NCBI GenBank assembly: GCA_900765105.1
Contig: CAAFQM010000213.1
Coordinates: forward strand, 1-5,352
DNA length: 5,352 bases
From: an uncultured Faecalibacterium sp.
Lineage (GTDB): Bacteria > Bacillota > Clostridia > Oscillospirales > Ruminococcaceae
Direction of reading: 5' to 3'
This document shows positions 1 to 4,228 of this stretch, in pieces. Made by a program: the position numbers and the translations under genes. The notes beneath the pieces were generated by a model. The model did no database searches. It worked only from the letters and a program-made list of their open reading frames with translations, and was not told the DNA's origin. How positions within the stretch are numbered: the first letter of the stretch is position 1; the number at the start of each line of letters is the position of its first letter.

Positions 1-13
1 TGATGTTAGGCAT
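1..13 (-). CDS. rpsT: Ribosomal protein S20, first four codons only (cut by window edge)
   Basis: On the minus strand an ATG at 13-11 opens M-P-N-I before the window ends. It is preceded by a strong ribosome binding site (AAGGAGGTGG, minus strand, 28-19; eight bases from the AGGAGG core to the ATG). M-P-N-I is the usual start of clostridial and bacillar S20 proteins, and rpsT lies divergent from gpr in Bacillus, so both the fragment and its position fit. S20 is a small protein that binds 16S rRNA in the 30S subunit. Four codons alone cannot prove identity; the call rests on start peptide plus gene order. Confidence 0.72.
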
Positions 14-51
14 TCGTTCCACCTCCTTGGCTACCTATAACAGCGCACCCT

Positions 52-80
52 ATGATACCATATTTCGCGTACCAGCGCAA
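52..80 (-). promoter_or_regulatory. Putative sigma-A promoter of rpsT with extended -10
   Basis: Read on the minus strand, TTGCGC (80-75) and TATCAT (57-52) are separated by 17 bases, and TG-N sits directly before the -10 box, giving an extended -10. The -10 box matches the consensus at five of six positions. The -35 matches at only three, which an extended -10 can offset. It lies about 40 bases upstream of the rpsT start and points away from gpr. Confidence 0.6.
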
Positions 81-97
81 GCGTTTTTTCGATTTTT

Positions 98-127
98 GTT
101 TGGAAAAGTTTTAATTTTCCCATACTT
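98..127 (+). promoter_or_regulatory. Possible forespore (sigma-G/sigma-F type) promoter of gpr
   Basis: GTTTG at 98-102 and CATACTT at 121-127, separated by 18 bases, each differ by one position from the forespore sigma-G consensus (roughly GHATR and CATWHTA). In Bacillus gpr is transcribed in the forespore by sigma-F and sigma-G, so such a promoter is expected here. The surrounding sequence is AT-rich, so a chance match is possible. No convincing sigma-A promoter is seen on this strand. Confidence 0.33.
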
Positions 128-144
128 TCTGCGTGCAGAGGGGG

Positions 145-162
145 TGTTTTGCCCCCAAAACA
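145..162 (+). other. Small hairpin just upstream of the gpr ribosome binding site
   Basis: TGTTTTG (145-151) and CAAAACA (156-162) form a perfect 7-bp inverted repeat around a CCCC loop. An alternative stem pairs GGGGG (140-144) with CCCCC (152-156). Either fold ends four or more bases before the AGGAGG of gpr and could affect translation, but it could also be chance. Confidence 0.35.
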
Positions 163-165
163 GGC

Positions 166-171
166 AGGAGG
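166..171 (+). promoter_or_regulatory. Ribosome binding site that sets the gpr start at ATG 182
   Basis: AGGAGG, continuing to AGGAGGTG, lies ten bases before ATG 182. This supports ATG 182 over the in-frame TTG at 149, whose reading would translate straight through this site. Confidence 0.8.
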
Positions 172-181
172 TGCCCGAAAG

Positions 182-964
182 ATGCGTTCTACCGATATGG
201 CTGATGAGTTGTTCGGCTCCAAAAACGCCCTGCCCGCCGGGGTACGGCTGGCCACAGCGAAGCGGGGCGGGGTGGCGGTGACACGGGTGGAGATCGCCCG
301 CGAAGGGCTGGCCCGGCCCCGAGGCAGGTACGTCACGCTGGAAATGCCCAGCGTCAGCGTGCTGGACGAGCGGGACACTGCCGTCATCGAAGCCTGCGCC
401 GACGAGCTGCGCCCGCTTCTGCCGCCGGAAGGGGCGGTGCTGGTGCTGGGCGTGGGGAGTCGCCGCATCACCGCCGATGCCCTCGGCCCCCGCACCGTGC
501 AGAAAATTCTGGTCACGATGGGGCCGCAGCACGCGCTGCCGGTGCCGGGCATCCGGCCGGTAGCGGCCATTGCGCCGGGCGTGTCGTCGTCCACCGGGCT
601 GACCCTGTGCCAGCTGGCCGGGGCACTGACACAGGCGGTGCAGCCGTCGGCAGTGATCTGCGTGGACAGCCTTTGCAGCAACGAGGGCACACGGCTGGGC
701 CGGACGGTGCAGTTTTCAGATACCGGGCTGTACCCGGCGCAGCCCGGCCACGCAAAGCATCTGGATGCCGCCGCGCTGGGGGTGCCGGTGATCGCGGCGG
801 GCATTCCCACCGTGATGGATTCCGGCGAAGGTGCCGACCTTGTGGTCACGCCCCGGGCACTGGACAGCGTCATCGCTCATGGGGCGGCGCTGCTGGCTGG
901 AGCCATCAACCGCGCGCTGCAACCCCGGCTCAGTGTGGCGCAGCTGTGCTGGTTGACCGGGTGA
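182..964 (+). CDS. gpr: GPR germination protease (spore small acid-soluble protein endopeptidase)
   Basis: The 260-residue product is a peptidase family A25 enzyme, which degrades the DNA-protecting small acid-soluble proteins (SASPs) when spores germinate. Visible family signatures are S-T-D-M-A-D-E at 3-9 (the SASP-like self-processing site), T-A-D-A-L-G-P at 98-103, P-G-V-S-S-S-T-G at 132-139, V-D-S-L at 161-164, Q-F-S-D-T-G at 177-182 and G-V-P-V-I-A-A-G-I-P-T-V at 200-211. D99 and D162 correspond to the two catalytic aspartates known from Bacillus megaterium GPR (D127 and D193), at nearly the same spacing. The protein is much shorter than the Bacillus enzyme (about 370 residues): the segment between the P-T-V motif and V-V-T-P-R-A-L-D (221-228) is almost absent. 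It has almost no propeptide from this start, whereas an in-frame TTG at 149 would add 11 residues. It lies 70 bases before spoIIP on the same strand. Family call is firm; start is likely. Confidence 0.93.
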   Translation: MRSTDMADELFGSKNALPAGVRLATAKRGGVAVTRVEIAREGLARPRGRYVTLEMPSVSVLDERDTAVIEACADELRPLLPPEGAVLVLGVGSRRITADALGPRTVQKILVTMGPQHALPVPGIRPVAAIAPGVSSSTGLTLCQLAGALTQAVQPSAVICVDSLCSNEGTRLGRTVQFSDTGLYPAQPGHAKHLDAAALGVPVIAAGIPTVMDSGEGADLVVTPRALDSVIAHGAALLAGAINRALQPRLSVAQLCWLTG

Positions 965-966
965 AC

Positions 967-981
967 GCCGTTCTGAACGGC
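967..981. other. Perfect 15-bp palindrome two bases after the gpr stop
   Basis: GCCGTTC, a central T, then GAACGGC form a perfect dyad. As RNA it would give a short five-base-pair stem with a TCTGA loop. No T-run follows, so it is not a normal intrinsic terminator. It lies just upstream of the spoIIP promoter candidate and could be an operator, a weak attenuator or chance. Confidence 0.4.
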
Positions 982-990
982 TTGCTGCGG

Positions 991-1002
991 CATAGATATA
1001 AT
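991..1002 (+). promoter_or_regulatory. Candidate spoIIP promoter, -10 region only
   Basis: The gpr-spoIIP gap turns AT-rich here. CATAGATA (991-998) resembles the mother-cell sigma-E -10 box (CATACANT; misses at the C and at the final T), and a perfect sigma-A-like TATAAT (997-1002) overlaps it. No good -35 of either class is present at the right spacing. In B. subtilis spoIIP is under sigma-E control, which is the only reason to prefer that reading. Confidence 0.3.
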
Positions 1003-1034
1003 AAGAACAGAAAACACGAAAGGAGGCCGGAGCC

Positions 1035-2168
1035 ATGCGCAGCAAAACCCCGCTGCCGGTGCGGGAACCGGGGCATCTCGTCCCCTTTCTGGAAGCCGCC
1101 GCCCTGTTCGCGGCGCTGTGCATCTTCGCCCGCAGCGCTGTGCTGGTGCTGGCGGCGTTCATCGCGGCACCGCTGCCTGCTGTGCAGACGGTCATTCAGA
1201 TGGGGCAGCAGACGGCGCAGCAACAACAGGCCGGATCCGCCCCGGAACCGCCTGCCCTGCCGGAAGAACCGGCGTCCTCTGCCGCGCCGGAAGCGGTGCA
1301 GGCACCGGCCGGCAGCATCGAGGACTATCTCGTGCCGCTTCTGGGCGAGGACGCCTGCCCGGAAGATGCCGGAGCCGTGATCGAAAAGCAGTATCCGCAG
1401 GGCAACGGCGAAAAGTACATCCCCTGCGGGGCGGGCAGCATCAAGAACAACACCCGGCAGACGGCGGCGGACATTGCCGATGAGATCGAAAATCCGCTGC
1501 CCTTTGCCATCGAAAAGGACAGCCCCGACCCGCAGGTGCTGGTGATGCACACCCACGCCACCGAGGACTACCGCCTGTCTGCCGGGCTATGGTTTGCTCC
1601 GGGCGACGGCGCACGCAGCACCGACTGCAGCATCAACATGTGCGCGGTGGGCCGGGTGGTGGCCGATACCCTCAATGCGGCGGGCATCAACACCCTGCAC
1701 GATGAAACGCTGAACGACTACCCCAGCTACACCGGCAGCTATGCCAACAGCCGGGCCGTGGTGCAGCAGTATCTGGCGCAGTACCCCAGTATCAAGGTGG
1801 TGCTGGACGTTCACCGCGACGCCATCGAGACCGAAGGCGGTTCCCGCTATGCGCCGGTGTGCACGGTGGACGGGCGGCAGGCCGCGCAGGTGATGATCAT
1901 CTGCGGGTGCGACAACGGCACCACCGTCCGGCTGCCGGACTGGCGGCAGAACCTGCGCTTTGCCGCCGCGTGGGAGCGGGCCATGGAGGGCATGTACCCC
2001 GGCTTCACCCGCCCGGTGCTGCTGAGCTACCGGTTTTACAATCAGGATCTGACCGCCGGCAGCCTGCTCATCGAGATCGGCGGCCATGGCAACAACCTGA
2101 ACGAGGCGCTCTATGCCGGGCAGCTGGCGGCAAAAGGGCTTGCGGCGGCGCTGCTGGGCGGTGCTTGA
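1035..2168 (+). CDS. spoIIP: SpoIIP, stage II sporulation peptidoglycan amidase/endopeptidase
   Basis: This 377-residue protein is a membrane-anchored cell wall hydrolase that works with SpoIID and SpoIIM in the mother cell, cutting stem peptides and cross-links so that the engulfing membrane can advance. Residues 16-46 form a hydrophobic N-terminal transmembrane stretch. Residues 57-92 are a Q/P/E/A-rich linker, and the SpoIIP catalytic domain spans roughly 95-372. Hallmarks are V-L-V-M-H-T-H-A-T-E (168-177), Y-T-G-S-Y-A-N-S-R (232-240), V-V-L-D-V-H-R-D-A (255-263) and L-I-E-I-G-G-H-G-N (345-353). H172 and H260 match the spacing of the two essential histidines known in the B. subtilis protein (H189 and H278), and E347 sits in the conserved glutamate motif. 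AGGAGG at 1021-1026 lies eight bases before the ATG. No key residue appears lost. Pairing downstream of gpr is conserved in spore formers. Confidence 0.94.
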   Translation: MRSKTPLPVREPGHLVPFLEAAALFAALCIFARSAVLVLAAFIAAPLPAVQTVIQMGQQTAQQQQAGSAPEPPALPEEPASSAAPEAVQAPAGSIEDYLVPLLGEDACPEDAGAVIEKQYPQGNGEKYIPCGAGSIKNNTRQTAADIADEIENPLPFAIEKDSPDPQVLVMHTHATEDYRLSAGLWFAPGDGARSTDCSINMCAVGRVVADTLNAAGINTLHDETLNDYPSYTGSYANSRAVVQQYLAQYPSIKVVLDVHRDAIETEGGSRYAPVCTVDGRQAAQVMIICGCDNGTTVRLPDWRQNLRFAAAWERAMEGMYPGFTRPVLLSYRFYNQDLTAGSLLIEIGGHGNNLNEALYAGQLAAKGLAAALLGGA

Positions 2169-2193
2169 CAAAATGCCGCCAAAGTGCTATTTT
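2165..2193 (+). promoter_or_regulatory. asnS promoter, -35 overlapping the spoIIP stop codon
   Basis: A perfect TTGACA (2165-2170) and TATTTT (2188-2193) are 17 bases apart, with TG-N directly before the -10 box (extended -10). The spoIIP stop codon TGA (2166-2168) lies inside the -35 box. Predicted transcription start is near 2200, a few bases before the first paired bases of the T-box leader, which supports the assignment. Confidence 0.82.
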
Positions 2194-2199
2194 TTAAAG

Positions 2200-2480
2200 G
2201 TCAAATGCAACGATCGGGAAAAGTAACGCAGGGCGGTACAGCCCAGAGAGTGCGGCACAGCTGGGAGCCGCGCCTGTGCGCTGCGCGAACGAACACCCGG
2301 GAGCAGCAAACTGAACACGGCCTTTGCCGCCAGTAGGTGCGCCGCAGGTCCTGCGTTAACGGGACAGCGCTTTTCTGAGCGCGTGAGCGACCGGACAGTT
2401 CCGGTAATTCAGGTGGCACCGCGGACATTACAAGACAGCTTGTTCGCCCTGAACTTTCAGGGAGAAAAAGCTGTCTTTTT
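2200..2480 (+). promoter_or_regulatory. T-box riboswitch leader, asparagine-specific
   Basis: This leader senses uncharged tRNA-Asn and allows read-through into asnS when asparagine charging is low. Stem I is visible: C-G-G-G (2215-2218) pairs with C-C-C-G (2296-2299), CGCAG (2227-2231) with CTGCG (2281-2285), GTACAG (2236-2241) with CTGTGC (2274-2279), and GCGGC (2252-2256) with GCCGC (2267-2271). The AGAGAGT element of the family is at 2245-2251. The specifier loop has AGTA (2222-2225) opposite GAA (2287-2289), then the AAC triplet (2292-2294), an Asn codon, followed by the usual purine A2295. The T-box AGGTGGCACCGCG is at 2411-2423. Its bulge TGGC (2414-2417) can pair with a tRNA 3' end of G-C-C-A, and tRNA-Asn carries G73. 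Antiterminator pairing is TTCAGG (2408-2413) with CCTGAA (2448-2453) and GCG (2421-2423) with CGC (2445-2447). Confidence 0.95.
2432..2480 (+). terminator. T-box-controlled intrinsic terminator before asnS
   Basis: AAGACAGCTT (2432-2441) pairs perfectly with AAGCTGTCTT (2468-2477), followed by more Ts to 2480. Inside it CCCTGAA (2447-2453) pairs with TTCAGGG (2456-2462). The bases 2448-2453 are also the 3' arm of the antiterminator helix, so the two structures exclude each other, as expected for T-box control. Confidence 0.93.
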
Positions 2481-2505
2481 CATTATTTTCGGGAGGAAAA
2501 ACATT

Positions 2506-3894
2506 ATGGAACGTACCGAGATCGTTTCGCTGTTCAAGAACACCCCCGCCGACGGCACCGAGATCACCGTCTGCGGCTGGGCAAAGAACATCCGCGACTC
2601 CAAGAACATCGGCTTTATCGCTCTGTCGGACGGCGGCAGCTTCAAGACCCTGCAGGTCGTGCTGGAAGCCGGCAAGCTGGCCAACTACGACGAAGTCATC
2701 CACACCGGTCTGTACAGCAGCCTGCGCATCAAGGGCAAGCTGGTGCTCACCCCGCAGGCAAAGCAGCCCTTTGAGCTGAATGCCGACAGCGTGGAAATTC
2801 TGGGCGACTGCCCCGCCGACGAGTATCCCCTGCAGAAAAAGAAGATGAGCATGGAGTATCTGCGCACCATGCCCACCCTGCGCCCCCGCACCAACACCTT
2901 CAACGCGGCATTCCGCGTGCGCAGCACCGCAGCTTACGCCATCCACAAGTTTTTCCAGGAGAACGGTTTCGTCTACTCTCACTCCCCGCTGTTGACCTCT
3001 TCCGACTGCGAGGGTGCAGGCGAGATGTTCCGCGTGACCACCCTCGACCTCGAGAACGTGCCCAAGAATGAGGACGGCACCGTGGATTACACCAAGGACT
3101 TCTTCGAGAAGCCGGTCAACCTGACCGTTTCCGGCCAGCTGGAAGCCGAAGCCATGGCCATGGCCTTCGGCAAGGTGTACACCTTCGGCCCCACCTTCCG
3201 CGCCGAGAAGAGCTTCACCACCCGCCACGCAGCCGAGTTCTGGATGATCGAGCCGGAGATGGCCTTCTGCGACCTGAACGGCTACATGGATACCGCCGAA
3301 GCCATGACCAAGTACGTCATCCGCTATGTGCTGGACAACTGCCCCGATGAGATGGCCTTCTTCAACCAGTTCATCGATAAGGGTCTGATCGAGCGTCTGG
3401 AGCTGGTGGCAAACAGCGAGTTCGGCCGCATCAGCTACACCGACGCCATCGAGATCCTGAAGAAGAACAACAAGAAGTTCCAGTATCCCGTGGAGTGGGG
3501 CGTGGACATCCAGACCGAGCACGAGCGCTACCTGACCGAGGTAGTGTTCAAGAAGCCTGTGTTCGTCACCGACTACCCGAAGGAGATCAAGAGCTTCTAC
3601 ATGAAGCAGAACCCGGACGGCAAGACCGTGGCCGCAGCGGATATGCTGGTGCCCGGCATCGGCGAGCTGATCGGCGGCAGTCAGCGTGAAGAAAACTACG
3701 ACAAGCTGGTGGCCCGCATGGACGAACTGGGCATGGACAAGACCAACTACGACTGGTACCTCAACCTGCGCAAGTTCGGCGGCGTGGAGCACGCCGGTTA
3801 CGGTCTGGGCTTCGAGCGCATGATCATGTACCTCACGGGCATCCAGAACATCCGCGATGTGCTGCCCTTCCCCCGCACCGCTTACGGATTCTGA
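2506..3894 (+). CDS. asnS: Asparaginyl-tRNA synthetase
   Basis: The 462-residue enzyme charges tRNA-Asn with asparagine using ATP. It is a class IIb synthetase of normal length for the family. An N-terminal OB-fold anticodon-binding domain covers about 18-100. The catalytic domain follows, with motif 2 F-G-P-T-F-R-A-E-K-S (227-236), the AsnRS-type stretch T-T-R-H-A-A-E-F-W-M-I-E-P-E (238-251), and motif 3 G-Y-G-L-G-F-E-R-M-I-M-Y (431-442), ending in N-I-R-D-V-L-P-F-P-R. R-H-A-A-E-F-W and the C-terminus separate it from AspRS, and the Asn T-box upstream agrees. ATG 2506 follows GGGAGG (2491-2496) by nine bases. The open frame extends further upstream but only through the riboswitch, so that extension is not coding. 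Codon choice (many AAG, TTC, GAG, few G-ended alternatives) looks tuned for high expression compared with gpr and mutY. Confidence 0.97.
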   Translation: MERTEIVSLFKNTPADGTEITVCGWAKNIRDSKNIGFIALSDGGSFKTLQVVLEAGKLANYDEVIHTGLYSSLRIKGKLVLTPQAKQPFELNADSVEILGDCPADEYPLQKKKMSMEYLRTMPTLRPRTNTFNAAFRVRSTAAYAIHKFFQENGFVYSHSPLLTSSDCEGAGEMFRVTTLDLENVPKNEDGTVDYTKDFFEKPVNLTVSGQLEAEAMAMAFGKVYTFGPTFRAEKSFTTRHAAEFWMIEPEMAFCDLNGYMDTAEAMTKYVIRYVLDNCPDEMAFFNQFIDKGLIERLELVANSEFGRISYTDAIEILKKNNKKFQYPVEWGVDIQTEHERYLTEVVFKKPVFVTDYPKEIKSFYMKQNPDGKTVAAADMLVPGIGELIGGSQREENYDKLVARMDELGMDKTNYDWYLNLRKFGGVEHAGYGLGFERMIMYLTGIQNIRDVLPFPRTAYGF

Positions 3895-3907
3895 GGAAAA
3901 ATAAAAT

Positions 3908-3947
3908 GATTTGCATTGCCTCCGCTTTGCTCTGGCAATGACAGCGG
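3908..3947 (+). repeat. Left inverted repeat of the intergenic element
   Basis: It begins GATTTG, contains the hairpin CATTGCC (3914-3920) / GGCAATG (3934-3940) with a 13-base loop, and ends AGCGG. The 17 bases 3919-3935 match the complement of 4152-4168 at 16 positions. It starts 14 bases after the asnS stop. Confidence 0.6.
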
Positions 3948-3966
3948 TAAAATTATTTTATCTATC

Positions 3967-4007
3967 GCAATCCCGGAAAGTCTGCGGACTTTCCGGGATT
4001 GCATTTT
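3967..4007 (+). terminator. Perfect 16-bp hairpin, probable asnS terminator
   Basis: GCAATCCCGGAAAGTC (3967-3982) pairs without mismatch with its complement at 3987-4002 around a TGCG loop. A short ATTTT tract (4003-4007) follows. It lies 72 bases after the asnS stop. The T-tract is short for an intrinsic terminator, but the stem is very stable. It sits inside the inverted-repeat element, so it may instead be part of that repeat. Confidence 0.55.
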
Positions 4008-4028
4008 CACGGAAAAGGGGAGCACGGT

Positions 4029-4053
4029 CAGCAGCAGGTTCGTCCTGATGCGG
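4029..4053 (+). other. Imperfect hairpin with purine mismatches
   Basis: CAGG (4035-4038) pairs with CCTG (4044-4047) around TTCGT. GCA (4031-4033) pairs with TGC (4049-4051), and C4029 with G4053, separated by a G-A and an A-G mismatch. It lies in the centre of the inverted-repeat element and may be chance. Confidence 0.3.
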
Positions 4054-4074
4054 CTGTTTCCGATTTCGACCCCA

Positions 4075-4122
4075 TTCGTGAAAATTTGTTTGGAGCGGCC
4101 CGCAGGCCGCGACAAACACGAA
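4075..4122 (+). other. Long bulged hairpin with a tandem G-A/G-A internal loop
   Basis: GCGGCC (4095-4100) pairs with GGCCGC (4105-4110) around CGCA. Below it, GA (4093-4094) faces GA (4111-4112), as in tandem sheared G-A pairs. TGTTTG (4087-4092) then pairs with CAAACA (4113-4118), and after an eight-base bulge TTCG (4075-4078) pairs with CGAA (4119-4122). This is more organised than expected by chance and could be a folded RNA or an inner part of the repeat. It is not followed by a T-run, so it is not a clear terminator. Confidence 0.5.
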
Positions 4123-4138
4123 TATAAAAATTTTATTT

Positions 4139-4180
4139 CCGCTAAGAATGCCCAGAGCGAAGCGGAGGGCATTTCAAATC
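4139..4180 (-). repeat. Right inverted repeat of the intergenic element
   Basis: It is the inverted partner of the left copy, reading GATTTG to AGCGG on the minus strand, with the hairpin AATGCCC (4147-4153) / GGGCATT (4167-4173). It ends 48 bases before the mutY start, so any mutY promoter must lie within it, upstream of it, or in the short remaining gap, where none is evident. Confidence 0.6.
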
Positions 4181-4212
4181 GTTAGTCTATATCGGCATTG
4201 GATTTTTTCAAC

Positions 4213-4218
4213 AAGGAG
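4213..4218 (+). promoter_or_regulatory. Ribosome binding site that sets the mutY GTG start
   Basis: AAGGAG lies ten bases before GTG 4229. The only in-frame ATG upstream (4148) lies inside the right inverted repeat and would add 27 residues unlike any MutY N-terminus. Confidence 0.75.
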
Positions 4219-4228
4219 CGCAAAACAA

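Larger units (their letters stand above)
3908..4180. repeat. Structured intergenic element with imperfect terminal inverted repeats (possible MITE-like repeat)
   Basis: This 273-bp segment fills most of the asnS-mutY gap. Its ends are inverted copies of each other: bases 3908-3947 and the complement of 4139-4180 both begin GATTTG and end AGCGG, with 33 identities over 42 aligned columns and two single-base gaps. Within each copy a hairpin is kept although its stem bases differ (CATTGCC/GGCAATG on the left, AATGCCC/GGGCATT on the right), suggesting selection for the fold. AT-rich stretches (3948-3963 and 4123-4138) flank the inner sides of both copies. The middle holds three further hairpins. 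No convincing gene and no target-site duplication is visible. It could be a short nonautonomous mobile element, a dispersed repeat of this lineage or a structured RNA. Confidence 0.55.

Noticed and set aside
31..873. Minus-strand open frame of 280 codons opposite gpr
   Set aside because: Shadow of gpr: rich in P, S, T, A and R, no family motif, and it runs through the rpsT promoter and start region on the same strand.
2383..2505. Upstream in-frame extension of asnS
   Set aside because: This stretch is the T-box antiterminator and terminator; a strong ribosome binding site and the normal AsnRS N-terminus place the start at 2506.
2428..3792. Long minus-strand open frame (454 codons) opposite asnS
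   Set aside because: It is the antisense shadow of a GC-rich, highly biased gene; its composition is low-complexity (H, V, L, G, A rich), it has no ribosome binding site and no recognisable motif.
3908..4180. CRISPR array
   Set aside because: The repeats are inverted, only two in number and imperfect; there are no regular direct repeats or spacers.
3882..4185. Small open frames (89 and 96 codons) on both strands in the asnS-mutY gap
   Set aside because: They are produced by the inverted repeats, have no ribosome binding sites and resemble no protein I know.
4165..4193. Promoter for mutY using TATATC at 4188-4193
   Set aside because: The -10 box is weak, and the positions where a -35 should lie (GC-rich end of the repeat) show no match.
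4148..4228. ATG 4148 as mutY start
   Set aside because: It lies in the right inverted repeat without a ribosome binding site, and the extra residues do not resemble a MutY N-terminus.
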